In this document: positions 25,352 through 33,901 of the stretch, in pieces
Numbering within the stretch: the first letter of the stretch is position 1
Layout of the letters: each line of letters begins with the position of its first letter
DNA from: Allomuricauda sp.
GTDB taxonomy: Bacteria; Bacteroidota; Bacteroidia; Flavobacteriales; Flavobacteriaceae
DNA: 64,000 nucleotides
Direction of reading: 5' to 3'
NCBI GenBank assembly: GCA_003712125.1
Contig: RHLF01000002.1
Location: forward strand, 620,001-684,000
Made by a program: the position numbers and the translations under genes
The notes under the pieces: model-generated
Database searches by the model: none
Told to the model about the DNA's origin: nothing
What the model saw: the letters and a program-made list of their open reading frames with translations, nothing else

Positions 25352-27988
25352 ATGAGAACACGGCTGTGCTGTATTTTGTGTTTTTCCATACTGCTTGTTT
25401 CCAACGCCCAGCGAGAAGCAGCAAACTGGTACTTTGGGCAAAATGCAGGGCTCAACTTTACCACCGGAACACCAACACCGCTTCTTGATGGTGAATTGGC
25501 CTCTGTTGAAGGTTGCGCCTCGATTTCAGATCCCAATGGCAACCTTCTTTTTTATACCGAAGGCACTACCGTTTGGAATCAAGATCATGACATAATGCCC
25601 AATGGGACAGCGTTGAAAGGAAGCCCTTCAGGCTCCCAAACGGCACTGATCGTGCCCAACTTGGCCGATCCAAATTTGTATTACCTATTTACCACAGATG
25701 ATGCCTTGCTTTCCAATACCGGACAGTTCAATGGTTTTAACTATTCGATAATAGATATGTCATTGGACAATGGAAGGGGGGATATCGTGTCCAAGAATAA
25801 CAATCTGTTGCCGGTGGGTTCCGAAAAAGTGACCGGGGTACTGAATTTCACCGGTAATTTTTATTGGGTCATCACGCACTTTGAAGACCGCTTTTATGCC
25901 TACCGGGTAGATGAAAATGGTGTGGATCCCAATCCCACAGTTTCGGTTGTAGGCCCTAATATTACCAATTTTGCCAATGGAAGGGGAAGCTTGAAAATTT
26001 CTCCAAATGCGACCAAAATTGCAATGACGTACTTAATCGTTGATCCCAGATACGATTCAAATTTATTTGTCTTTGATTTTGACGCCAATACCGGAATTAT
26101 CAGCAATCCCATTGAAGCTAGTGGACACACCCGTGCTTATTATGGATTAGAGTTTTCTTCCAATTCAAAGAAGCTTTATGCCTCCGGTGTTAATTTTAAT
26201 GCCGCCAATGAACTTAAGGCTATCGATGTGGTGCAATTTGATTTGGAGGCAGCGGACATTTTTGCAAACGAAACCGTATTGCTTGATTTCCCCAGTTTTG
26301 GTAACATATTTGTTGCCGGGGCATTGCAGATGGGGTTGGATAAACGCATCTACCATACCTTGCCCAATACCCGACTTTCAGTAATCAAAAATCCCAACGC
26401 CCTTGGTGCCTCGGCTAGGGCGGCAAAATACGAAGTGGAATTAGGGGGGCGCCAGGCTTCTTTTGGCCTTCCACCTTTTGTACAATCCTTTTTTGAGACC
26501 ATATTTGATATCGAACATTTTTGTTTGGGAGAGGTTACCACCTTTACGGCCGAAGATACCACTGACATTGCCAGTATTTCATGGGATTTTGGTGACCCTA
26601 ATTCGGGCGTCGCGAACACCTCAAATGCGCTTTTGGGTCAACACGAGTTTTCAACCACAGGCATATTTACCATAACCATTGATGTTACATATACGAATTC
26701 ATTGGTAAGGCGTTTTGTTGAACAGGTCCAAATTAATGAGCCTCCCAATGTATTGTCCGAGGTAGAATTGGTGCAGTGCGATATTGACGGTTTGGACGAT
26801 GGTATTACCTCATTTAATTTGGCCGAGTCCGTTGCAGCATTTAGTAATGGTATGGGATCCCTGAGCACCACTTTTTTTGCTTCTGAAGCGAATGCTATTT
26901 TAGATACAAACCCTTTGCCTTCCAATAGGTACACCAGTACAGGTTACAATGATGTGGTTTATGCCCGGGTGGTTCAGGGATCTGAATGCTTTAGTACGGT
27001 TGAAATACGCCTTATTGGCGAACCCATGACCAATTTAGGCCCTTATGACACCTTGTTTATTTGTGATGGTATTCGGGCCGAAGACAGTGTTACTGGAAAT
27101 CTTACCCATATTGTGCAACAACTTTCACAAGATTTTGGAGATGCCCTGATAACACTTTACGGAACGGAGGAGGATGCCCTCTATGAATCCAATGCGCTTC
27201 CTAAGCAGAATTACACCTTTGCCAATAGCACAGTTCCCACTGTTTATTTCAGAGTTGAGGAAGGATTCAATTGTTCTTTTATTGGAAGTGTGGCAGTGCA
27301 AATTTTTGAAGCACCGACCTATGAGGAATCGATAACTGCATATTTATGCGACGGCAGTTTGCGCCTAGCGGCTCTTGACGGCTATGATAGCTATACCTGG
27401 TCAACCGGAGACCAAGTACAACAAATCCTTGTATATGCGCCCGGAAACTACGACGTGGTCTTTAGCCAAGGTACCTGTTCCTATGTACAATCGTTTGAAG
27501 TGTTGCCCACCCCAGAAATTCAAGTTGATGAAATAGCGGTGAATGACTTTGCGAGAACCAATAGCATTCGGATCGAAACAAATTCGGGGAATGCCTCGGT
27601 TGACTTAAGCTATTCAATTGATGGGGGCATTACTTTTCAACCCGCCAATACATTTTCGAATCTTGATCCAGGGGTTTATGATATTGTGGTGGATAATGGT
27701 TGTACTAGATTTGAGCAAGAGGTTGTGGTAGGGGGCATACAACGATTTTTTACTCCAAATGAGGACAATTCCAATGATTACTGGGCCCTAGCCAATCCAC
27801 AATTTTTCCCAGGGGCCGAACTTTCTGTTTACGATCGCTACGGCAAGTTGCTCAAGGTGATGCAAAGTGGTGATAGCGGATGGGATGGTACATTCAATGA
27901 CCGACAAATGCCTTCAGATAATTACTGGTACCATTTAAAACTGGCCAACGGGCGCATTGTAAAAGGCTTTTTTGCCCTTAAGCGTTAA
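25352..27988 (+). CDS. Large secreted protein with T9SS type B sorting domain
   Basis: An 878-residue protein exported by Sec and then the type IX secretion system. It starts with a signal peptide (1-19). A beta-propeller-like N-terminal region (to about 370) begins with NWYFGQNAGLNF. A PKD-like domain follows near 395-465 (ISWDFGDPNSG), then two related modules of about 95 residues (about 470-655) with the recurring ends DVVYARVVQGSEC and TVYFRVEEGFNC. The last 75 residues form the gliding-motility-type C-terminal domain: FFTPNEDNSNDYW, YDRYGKLL and GWDGTFND. The modules suggest adhesion or glycan contact; no enzyme site is seen. It overlaps the convergent glycosyltransferase gene by 11 bases. 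Confidence 0.9.
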   Translation: MRTRLCCILCFSILLVSNAQREAANWYFGQNAGLNFTTGTPTPLLDGELASVEGCASISDPNGNLLFYTEGTTVWNQDHDIMPNGTALKGSPSGSQTALIVPNLADPNLYYLFTTDDALLSNTGQFNGFNYSIIDMSLDNGRGDIVSKNNNLLPVGSEKVTGVLNFTGNFYWVITHFEDRFYAYRVDENGVDPNPTVSVVGPNITNFANGRGSLKISPNATKIAMTYLIVDPRYDSNLFVFDFDANTGIISNPIEASGHTRAYYGLEFSSNSKKLYASGVNFNAANELKAIDVVQFDLEAADIFANETVLLDFPSFGNIFVAGALQMGLDKRIYHTLPNTRLSVIKNPNALGASARAAKYEVELGGRQASFGLPPFVQSFFETIFDIEHFCLGEVTTFTAEDTTDIASISWDFGDPNSGVANTSNALLGQHEFSTTGIFTITIDVTYTNSLVRRFVEQVQINEPPNVLSEVELVQCDIDGLDDGITSFNLAESVAAFSNGMGSLSTTFFASEANAILDTNPLPSNRYTSTGYNDVVYARVVQGSECFSTVEIRLIGEPMTNLGPYDTLFICDGIRAEDSVTGNLTHIVQQLSQDFGDALITLYGTEEDALYESNALPKQNYTFANSTVPTVYFRVEEGFNCSFIGSVAVQIFEAPTYEESITAYLCDGSLRLAALDGYDSYTWSTGDQVQQILVYAPGNYDVVFSQGTCSYVQSFEVLPTPEIQVDEIAVNDFARTNSIRIETNSGNASVDLSYSIDGGITFQPANTFSNLDPGVYDIVVDNGCTRFEQEVVVGGIQRFFTPNEDNSNDYWALANPQFFPGAELSVYDRYGKLLKVMQSGDSGWDGTFNDRQMPSDNYWYHLKLANGRIVKGFFALKR

Positions 27989-28925
27989 GTGTTTCTTGAA
28001 TTCTGTAATTTGTAGTGTCTTTTCTTCGGCGCACAATAATTTCGCCCAAAAATCCCGCTAAGAAGAATTGGGTACCTATAACCATGGCAATGAGGGCCAA
28101 ATAAAATTGGGGCCTCTCGGTAATCAACCGTCCACCTGGATTTAAAAAGAGCTTATCAATGCCCAGGTATACCGAAAATCCGAAACCGACCAAAAACATA
28201 AAGACACCAACAGCCCCAAAAAAATGCATGGGTGATCTGCCAAACTTTGATAGGAACCAAATGGTGGTGAGGTCTAAAAAACCAATTATAAATCGGCTTA
28301 TGCCAAATTTGGTCTTACCATACTTGCGTGCTTGGTGCTTGACGACTTTCTCTCCAATTTTAGAGAAGCCTGCATTTTTGGCCAAAACGGGTATATACCG
28401 ATGCATATCGCCAGAGACCTCTATATTTTTGACCACAGAACGGCGATAGGCTTTTAGTCCGCAGTTAAAATCATGCAATCGTACCCCTGAAGTGCGCCGC
28501 GCCGCCCAATTAAAAAGTTTTGAAGGTAAGTTTTTGGTAATCACGGAGTCATATCGCTTTCGCTTCCAACCCGAAACAAGATCATAGCCTTCATTTTTTA
28601 TAAGGTGGTACAATTCCGGAATTTCCTCCGGATTGTCCTGAAGGTCGGCATCCATGGTGATGACCACTTCGCCTTGCGCCTCTTTGAAACCAGCATGTAA
28701 GGCTTGTGACTTGCCAAAGTTTTTGAAAAAACGTATTGCCTTCACTTCCTTGTGGGAGGTACTCAACTGTGTCAGGGTTTCCCAAGAACCGTCAGTACTG
28801 CCATCGTCAATAAAGATGACCTCATATAAAAAATGATTGGATTGCATCACTTGTGCAATCCAATCATACAATTCGTTTAAGGATTCTTGCTCGTTAAGAA
28901 GTGGAATTACAATAGATAACTGCAT
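27978..28925 (-). CDS. GT2 glycosyltransferase (GtrB/dolichyl-phosphate-mannose synthase-like)
   Basis: A 315-residue inner-membrane protein. The N-terminal GT-A domain (1-225) has IPLLNEQESL, FIDDGSTDGSW and the metal-binding MDADLQDNPEEI. Two C-terminal membrane helices follow (about 232-258 and 270-295). This is the layout of GtrB/ArnC-type enzymes that move a sugar from a nucleotide donor to undecaprenyl phosphate on the cytoplasmic face. The sugar is not deducible. A TACTTTTG promoter box lies 24 bases upstream of its ATG. Its 3' end overlaps the T9SS protein gene convergently. Confidence 0.9.
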   Translation of the reverse strand: MQLSIVIPLLNEQESLNELYDWIAQVMQSNHFLYEVIFIDDGSTDGSWETLTQLSTSHKEVKAIRFFKNFGKSQALHAGFKEAQGEVVITMDADLQDNPEEIPELYHLIKNEGYDLVSGWKRKRYDSVITKNLPSKLFNWAARRTSGVRLHDFNCGLKAYRRSVVKNIEVSGDMHRYIPVLAKNAGFSKIGEKVVKHQARKYGKTKFGISRFIIGFLDLTTIWFLSKFGRSPMHFFGAVGVFMFLVGFGFSVYLGIDKLFLNPGGRLITERPQFYLALIAMVIGTQFFLAGFLGEIIVRRRKDTTNYRIQETLNA

Positions 28926-28948
28926 GCCTTTCGACTGTAATGTCCCTT

Positions 28949-28956
28949 CAAAAGTA
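28949..28956 (-). promoter_or_regulatory. Putative -7 box of the GT2 gene
   Basis: TACTTTTG on the minus strand, 24 bases before the GT2 start. It is one arm of the dyad CAAAAG-TAGCA-CTTTTG. No -33 TTG at the right distance. Confidence 0.42.
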
Positions 28957-28971
28957 GCACTTTTGAATTTA

Positions 28972-29493
28972 TTAGGCGTCTTTGTCGTTCTTCATGATCA
29001 AACCAAAAATTAATCCGGCGATCAACCCTAAGATGATATTAAAAATTAAGACGATAGGGTAGGCCATCCAAGCAAATTTCTTTTGCATTTCCAATCCTTG
29101 GTCCCATTGCTCTTGTGTTAGACTAGGGTTTGCGGCAAACTGCTTTTGACGGGCAAGTTCTGTAGCTTTCTCCATATAACCAGCCTCGACGATGTCATTG
29201 GTGAGCAATGCATACCAAATTAAGCCAACGATACCGCTGACCAATGCAATACCAATACCTGCCTTGATTCCTTGGCCAAGTTTTAAAAACCCGCCGTTGT
29301 CTTTTTTGAGTTGGTTGATTCCAAAAGCGATTACGGCAAAAAGTATCGAAACGCCAATTACCCCGGCAATCGTATTTTGCTCATAATGCATCTCTTGGAT
29401 CATAAGCATAATATTGAAAGCTAGGCCTATTACCCCAGCAATAAGACCCCATTTTAATGCGTATTTTCCAATCTTAGGTTGGTTTTCTTCCAT
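28972..29493 (-). CDS. DUF4199 membrane protein
   Basis: A 173-residue protein with four hydrophobic segments (about 12-32, 40-60, 75-98 and 140-165) and a hydrophilic stretch between the third and fourth (about 100-138, including NPSLTQEQWDQGLEMQKK). Order and spacing match DUF4199, a Bacteroidota inner-membrane family of unknown role. It is 46 bases upstream of the GT2 gene on the same strand; since the GT2 gene seems to have its own promoter, co-transcription is possible but not needed. Confidence 0.82.
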   Translation of the reverse strand: MEENQPKIGKYALKWGLIAGVIGLAFNIMLMIQEMHYEQNTIAGVIGVSILFAVIAFGINQLKKDNGGFLKLGQGIKAGIGIALVSGIVGLIWYALLTNDIVEAGYMEKATELARQKQFAANPSLTQEQWDQGLEMQKKFAWMAYPIVLIFNIILGLIAGLIFGLIMKNDKDA

Positions 29494-29591
29494 TGTTTTA
29501 GATTTTAAAGTTGTTTACGGTGAATTAGTTATTGTTTTCTTAAAATTGTTACAACTAAAAGTACGATTTTTTCTTTTTTACGAAGCATGGG

Positions 29592-29621
29592 TTGTACAGA
29601 ATCAAAAATTGCCTAAATTTG
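29592..29621 (+). promoter_or_regulatory. Promoter of the L31 gene
   Basis: TTG at 29592-29594 and TAAATTTG at 29614-29621 with 19 bases between them: a full match to the Bacteroidota promoter consensus, 35 bases ahead of the L31 start codon. Confidence 0.75.
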
Positions 29622-29656
29622 CACTCCAAAATTTTCTAAGTTTAAAGAAAAGACTG

Positions 29657-29974
29657 ATGAGAAAAGGCATACATCCCGAAAACTATAGATTGGTGGCATT
29701 CAAAGACATGTCAAATGACGATGTTTTCATTACAAAATCCACTGCCGAAGCCAAAGAGACCTTGACTGTTGATGGTGTGGAATACCCTTTGGTAAAATTG
29801 GAGATTTCAAGAACCTCACATCCATACTACACCGGTAAAACCAAATTGGTGGATACTGCCGGTCGTATTGATAAGTTCAAGAACAAATACAAAAAATTCG
29901 AAAAACCTGCTGCAAAGCCACAAGAAGCTCCTGCTCCAGTAGAAGCAAAAGCTGCTGCCCAAGAGGAGGAATAA
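29657..29974 (+). CDS. rpmE2: 50S ribosomal protein L31, type B
   Basis: A 105-residue ribosomal protein starting MRKGIHPENYRLVAFKD. It has no cysteine, so it is the zinc-free type B form. The core ends near residue 82 (KFKNKYKKFEK). A further 23 residues form a low-complexity tail rich in Ala, Pro, Glu and Lys (KPQEAPAPVEAKAAAQ), seen in many Bacteroidota L31 proteins. The ATG at 29657 is fixed by homology; 81 more in-frame codons upstream belong to the leader and the divergent region. It has its own consensus promoter and terminator. Confidence 0.96.
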   Translation: MRKGIHPENYRLVAFKDMSNDDVFITKSTAEAKETLTVDGVEYPLVKLEISRTSHPYYTGKTKLVDTAGRIDKFKNKYKKFEKPAAKPQEAPAPVEAKAAAQEEE

Positions 29975-29997
29975 CGGTTTTTTTGACAAACATATCG

Positions 29998-30030
29998 ACG
30001 CCTTCAAGCTTGCTTGAGGGCGTTTTTTTA
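29998..30030 (+). terminator. Rho-independent terminator after L31
   Basis: ACGCCTTCAAG (29998-30008) pairs with CTTGAGGGCGT (30013-30023) including one G-U, with a 4-base loop and seven T after it. Confidence 0.9.
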
Positions 30031-30053
30031 TTTTTACGGTATAAACTGTGACC

Positions 30054-31229
30054 ATGAATCTGATCCTCTCCGACGGTATATATCGTGATAATCTGTTGCC
30101 TTTCACATTTACAAGGCCCGTGGGTGCCCTTCGGATTGGTATTTTAACCATTCACGAAAAGTGGCAGCATTGGCTGCAGTTAGAACCGTCGTTTTTGACG
30201 GAAGCCTATTTGAACAAAAAGTTTCCTTTAAAGGGTGCCAAAGAAAACCTGGTCGTAAATGCTTCCTTCTTGCCCAACGAAGCATTGGTCAAGGCCGTAA
30301 AAGATCTCAGGGTAGGACAGATGTTGGTAGCGGGTGAAGAAATCATAGCCTATGTTACCGAAACACCGGATGCTGGTTTCGAAGCTTCAAAGTATTCGGC
30401 CTTGGCCTTTGAAGGTCCACTATTGACCGTCAAAAACACATGGGACATCTTCTCAAAAAATGGAGAAGCCCTTGAGGCCGATTTTGAACTCTTGACCAAA
30501 GGTCGTCAAAGCCAGCCCATACCGGAATCAAATACGGTGATCAATCCCGAACGTATTTTCTTGGAAGAAGGTGCTAAGGTATCGTGCAGTATTTTGAATG
30601 CCTCAACAGGCCCTATTTATTTAGGTAAAAATGCTGAAATTTTAGAGGGTTGCATCATTCGTGGTAGTTTGGCACTAGGTGAGGGCGCGGTACTTAAAAT
30701 GGGGGCCAAGATTTACGGACCCAGTACGTTCGGACCTTTCTGTAAGGTGGGTGGTGAGGTAAATAACTCGGTCTTGTTTGCCTATTCCAATAAGGGCCAT
30801 GAAGGATTTTTAGGAAATTCGGTATTGGGCGAATGGTGCAATTTGGGTGCGGATACCAATACCTCAAACCTGAAGAACAACTATGCACCGGTACGACTAT
30901 GGGATTATCGCAAGGAAGGTTTTGAACATACCGGGTTGCAGTTTTGCGGTTTAATGATGGGCGACCACAGCAAATGTGGTATCAATACCATGTTCAACAC
31001 AGGTACCGTTATTGGGGTGAATGCCAACATTTTTGGAAGTGGCTATCCTCGCAATTTCGTACCCAGCTATAGTTGGGGAGGGGCCTCGGGGTTTACCACC
31101 TATAGAACCAATAAGGCCTTTGAAGCCGCCAAGGCTATGATGGCGCGCCGACAAGTCGACTTTGATGAAAACGAACAAGCGATTTTGGAACATGTTTTTG
31201 AGTTGACCCAAAAGTGGCGAAAAGCATAG
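30054..31229 (+). CDS. GlmU-like left-handed beta-helix nucleotidyltransferase family protein
   Basis: A 391-residue cytoplasmic protein. The short N-terminal domain opens with LILSDGIYRDNLLPFTFTRPVGALRIG, the start typical of Bacteroidota GlmU-family proteins. From about 170 the chain becomes a left-handed beta-helix of hexapeptide repeats (IYLGKNAEILEGCIIRG, GEGAVLKMGAKIYGPS), ending in a helical tail. The classical pyrophosphorylase loop LAAGxGTRM is absent, so uridylyltransferase activity is doubtful; sugar-phosphate binding or acyl transfer are alternatives. The ATG at 30054 is preferred to a GTG two codons upstream. It probably shares the region downstream of the L31 terminator with its own unmapped promoter. 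Confidence 0.85.
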   Translation: MNLILSDGIYRDNLLPFTFTRPVGALRIGILTIHEKWQHWLQLEPSFLTEAYLNKKFPLKGAKENLVVNASFLPNEALVKAVKDLRVGQMLVAGEEIIAYVTETPDAGFEASKYSALAFEGPLLTVKNTWDIFSKNGEALEADFELLTKGRQSQPIPESNTVINPERIFLEEGAKVSCSILNASTGPIYLGKNAEILEGCIIRGSLALGEGAVLKMGAKIYGPSTFGPFCKVGGEVNNSVLFAYSNKGHEGFLGNSVLGEWCNLGADTNTSNLKNNYAPVRLWDYRKEGFEHTGLQFCGLMMGDHSKCGINTMFNTGTVIGVNANIFGSGYPRNFVPSYSWGGASGFTTYRTNKAFEAAKAMMARRQVDFDENEQAILEHVFELTQKWRKA

Positions 31230-31329
31230 GTTCTTATTGTATTGCAGAACAATTCTATTTCTCACGAATATCTTTTGTATAAAAATTTTTAATTGGATTG
31301 ATTGCAAGACCAAGTTAGATCAACTTGGG

Positions 31330-31358
31330 TTGGGTATCTGGGCTAATGACTATCTTTG
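31330..31358 (+). promoter_or_regulatory. Putative promoter of mtaB
   Basis: TTG at 31330-31332 and TATCTTTG at 31351-31358 with 18 bases between, 21 bases ahead of the mtaB ATG at 31380. Confidence 0.65.
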
Positions 31359-31379
31359 CACTCCCATTTTTATATGGTT

Positions 31380-32708
31380 ATGACAAAAAAGGCGGCGTTT
31401 TACACCTTGGGCTGTAAGCTCAATTTTTCAGAGACCTCGACCATTGCCCGTAGCTTTCAGGGGGAAGGTTTTGAGCGTGTCGATTTTTCTGAAAAGGCGG
31501 ATATTTATGTGATCAATACCTGTTCGGTCACCGAAAATGCCGATAAGCGATTCAAAACCATTGTCAAACAGGCCCAAAAAACCAATCCGGAAGCTTTTAT
31601 TACCGCAGTGGGTTGCTATGCCCAGTTGAAACCAGAAGAATTGGCAGCAGTTGATGGGGTGGATCTGGTATTGGGGGCTACCGAAAAATTTAAGATTACC
31701 GATTACATCAACGACCTGACCAAAAACGAGCAGGGTGAAGTACATTCTTGCGAAATTGATGATGCTGATTTTTATGTGGGCAGTTATGCGATAGGTGACC
31801 GCACCCGTGCATTTTTAAAGGTTCAAGACGGTTGCGATTACAAATGCACCTATTGTACCATTCCTTTGGCTCGAGGCATTTCACGTAGCGATACCTTGGA
31901 AAACGTATTGAAAAATGCGGCCGAAATTGCTGCTCAGAATATTAAGGAAATAGTGTTGACTGGAGTCAATATTGGGGATTACGGGAAAGGTGAGTTTGGG
32001 AATAAAAAACACGAGCACACCTTTTTTGAGCTCGTCCAAGCCTTGGATAGGGTAGAAGGCATCCATCGCCTCCGCATTTCATCCATTGAGCCAAATCTCT
32101 TGAAGAATGAGACCATCGACTTTGTTGCGCAAAGCAATTCTTTTGTGCCTCATTTTCATATTCCGCTACAAAGTGGCAGCGATAAGCTATTAAAATTAAT
32201 GCGTCGCAGGTACTTATCGCAGTTGTATGTTGATAGGGTACATCAAATCAAAAGGGTTATGCCCCATGCCTGTATTGGGGTCGATGTTATTGTAGGTTTT
32301 CCGGGTGAAACCGATGAAGACTTTTTAGAGACCTATAATTTTTTGAATGAACTCGACATTTCATACTTGCATGTATTTACCTATTCGGAGCGGGAAAACA
32401 CCGTGGCGGCAAGCTTAGAAGGCGTTGTTCCTAAAAACATACGTGCCAAGCGAAGTAAGATGCTACGTGGCCTCTCCGTTAAAAAAAGAAGGGCCTTTTA
32501 CGAGAGTCAGCTGGGCTCAATGCGTACGGTGCTGTTTGAAGGCGAGAACAAAGAAGGTTACATTCATGGCTTTACAGAAAATTACGTGAAGGTAAAAGCA
32601 CCATGGAACCCCGAACTGGTCAATACCCTGCAGCAAGTGAAATTGACAACCATTGATACAGATGGGTTGGTTCGTTTTGACTTTGTGATTGAAAAAGAGA
32701 TGGCATAA
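31380..32708 (+). CDS. mtaB: tRNA t6A37 methylthiotransferase MtaB
   Basis: A radical-SAM enzyme that adds a methylthio group to t6A at position 37 of ANN-decoding tRNAs. The 442-residue protein has an N-terminal UPF0004 domain with three cluster cysteines (LGCKLNFSE, INTCSVTENAD, VGCYAQLKP). The radical-SAM cysteines are in GCDYKCTYCTIPLARG near residue 150, and a TRAM-like C-terminal domain completes it. GCKLN and TCSVT place it with MtaB rather than MiaB or RimO. ATG codons at 31374 and 31380 are both possible; the second begins MTKKAAFYTLGC. A promoter lies just upstream and a strong terminator immediately downstream. Confidence 0.94.
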   Translation: MTKKAAFYTLGCKLNFSETSTIARSFQGEGFERVDFSEKADIYVINTCSVTENADKRFKTIVKQAQKTNPEAFITAVGCYAQLKPEELAAVDGVDLVLGATEKFKITDYINDLTKNEQGEVHSCEIDDADFYVGSYAIGDRTRAFLKVQDGCDYKCTYCTIPLARGISRSDTLENVLKNAAEIAAQNIKEIVLTGVNIGDYGKGEFGNKKHEHTFFELVQALDRVEGIHRLRISSIEPNLLKNETIDFVAQSNSFVPHFHIPLQSGSDKLLKLMRRRYLSQLYVDRVHQIKRVMPHACIGVDVIVGFPGETDEDFLETYNFLNELDISYLHVFTYSERENTVAASLEGVVPKNIRAKRSKMLRGLSVKKRRAFYESQLGSMRTVLFEGENKEGYIHGFTENYVKVKAPWNPELVNTLQQVKLTTIDTDGLVRFDFVIEKEMA

Positions 32709-32736
32709 AAAAACCTCTCGATTGAGAGGTTTTTTT
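32709..32736. terminator. Bidirectional terminator between mtaB and the GNAT gene
   Basis: AAAAACCTCTC pairs with GAGAGGTTTTT over a GATT loop; A-run on the left, T-run on the right. It starts directly after the mtaB stop and ends 1 base before the convergent GNAT stop, so it serves both genes. Confidence 0.92.
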
Positions 32737-32737
32737 G

Positions 32738-33031
32738 TCAGATTCGGATGCCCACCGGGAGCATTTCCTTATACTGTCGGTTTTTTCTGAGAAAGCCTGC
32801 GATGTGCGGACTCGTTGGTACCACGCGCAAATTTTGCTCTTGAATGTGGTGTAGAACCGATTTAATAAAATTTTCTTTGAAGTCTTGTTGTGTAATCTCT
32901 TCTGGAATGACCAGTTTGGTTAAAAAAACCTTGCGCTCTTGCGATGAATACTCAATTTTTGCCAAATGTCCATCCACCTTAGTTTCAAACTGGCGTAAGA
33001 AACTATTGTCCTTGATTTCCACTTCGTTCAT
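32738..33031 (-). CDS. Small GNAT acetyltransferase (YjdJ-like)
   Basis: A 97-residue single-domain protein. FETKVDGHLAKIEYSSQER, TKLVIPEEI and the end HIAGFLRKNRQYKEML match the minimal GNAT fold of the YjdJ/PF14542 type, in which TS-PHI-FL is the end of the acetyl-CoA site. The substrate is unknown. The ATG at 33031 fits the family length. An in-frame ATG at 33103 would add 24 residues encoded across a terminator-like hairpin, and the frame extends further to 33220 without homology. The leader therefore holds either an attenuator or an unusual N-terminal extension. Confidence 0.82.
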   Translation of the reverse strand: MNEVEIKDNSFLRQFETKVDGHLAKIEYSSQERKVFLTKLVIPEEITQQDFKENFIKSVLHHIQEQNLRVVPTSPHIAGFLRKNRQYKEMLPVGIRI

Positions 33032-33055
33032 ATAGTTTAGTTTAAATTGGTGCCA

Positions 33056-33089
33056 GATAAAAAAATTACGATGTTCGTATCGTAATTTT
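33056..33089 (-). terminator. Terminator-like hairpin inside the GNAT leader (possible attenuator)
   Basis: A perfect 11-bp dyad, AAAATTACGAT-GTTCGT-ATCGTAATTTT, at 33062-33089. Read on the minus strand it is followed by a seven-T run. It sits between a promoter-like box (33147-33154) and the GNAT start (33031), with no other minus-strand gene upstream to terminate. Confidence 0.55.
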
Positions 33090-33146
33090 CCATTTCTTAA
33101 CATTATGTCATGTTTGCATTTTTGTAGGGTCAATACAAACGGGACA

Positions 33147-33154
33147 CAAAAGTA
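33147..33154 (-). promoter_or_regulatory. Putative -7 box ahead of the GNAT leader
   Basis: TACTTTTG on the minus strand, a TAnnTTTG match, about 115 bases before the GNAT ATG. No clear -33 TTG. It lies in the gap divergent to the alpha/beta-hydrolase gene. Confidence 0.4.
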
Positions 33155-33200
33155 GTTAAAAAAACGTGAATATCCTAGTGAAATCGACCATTTGCGCACT

Positions 33201-33860
33201 ATGAGCGATGTAAAAACCATTGTTTACCTCATGCCCGGTATGGCCGCCAACCCTAGCATTTTTGATGGCCTAGCCTTACCCGAAGATAAATTTGATGTAA
33301 GGCGGTTGCATTGGGTGGTACCTGATAAGGGGATGGGTCTTAAAACCTATGCGAAAATGATGTGTGAAAAGGTTGAAGCGAATTCAGTTTTGGTTGGGGT
33401 TTCGTTTGGTGGGCTTTTGGTACAAGAAATGGCGAAGCACAAGAGCTTTCGAAAAATTATTGTCATATCAGCAGTAAAGAGCAAGAAAGAATTACCCAAA
33501 CGCATGCTCTTTGCCAAATACACCAAGGTACATCGCCTTTTGCCAACGGGTTTGGTGAACAATGTGGAGCTTTTGGCCAAATACGCCTTTGGTGAAACGG
33601 TAACCAAAAGGCTCGAACTTTATGAGCAGTACCTGTCGGTTCGTGATAAACGGTATATCGATTGGGCAATCGATTCGATTGTCAATTGGCAGCAGCTGTC
33701 CCCACCCGAGAATGTGGTTCATATACATGGTGAAAGGGATGCTGTTTTTCCAATGGCAAATATCAAAGATTGTATACCCGTTAGAAATGGAACGCATACC
33801 ATGATTATACATCGGGTCAAATGGTTTAATGAAAATCTCCCCACAATTATTTTAGAATGA
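33201..33860 (+). CDS. Small alpha/beta-hydrolase
   Basis: A 219-residue cytoplasmic protein with an alpha/beta-hydrolase core. The oxyanion-side strand is YLMPGMAANPSIF, the nucleophile elbow is VGVSFGGLL (Ser near residue 71), the acid is likely in HGERDAVFP and the histidine in NGTHTMIIH. The cap is small. The substrate is unknown; esterase or thioesterase are the usual guesses. The ATG at 33201 is chosen over an in-frame TTG three codons upstream. It is divergent from the GNAT gene and 41 bases upstream of the lytic transglycosylase gene on the same strand. Confidence 0.82.
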   Translation: MSDVKTIVYLMPGMAANPSIFDGLALPEDKFDVRRLHWVVPDKGMGLKTYAKMMCEKVEANSVLVGVSFGGLLVQEMAKHKSFRKIIVISAVKSKKELPKRMLFAKYTKVHRLLPTGLVNNVELLAKYAFGETVTKRLELYEQYLSVRDKRYIDWAIDSIVNWQQLSPPENVVHIHGERDAVFPMANIKDCIPVRNGTHTMIIHRVKWFNENLPTIILE

Positions 33861-33901
33861 ATGAGTTGTAATAAGTAACTTGCTTAAAAATTACCCAAAC
33901 C

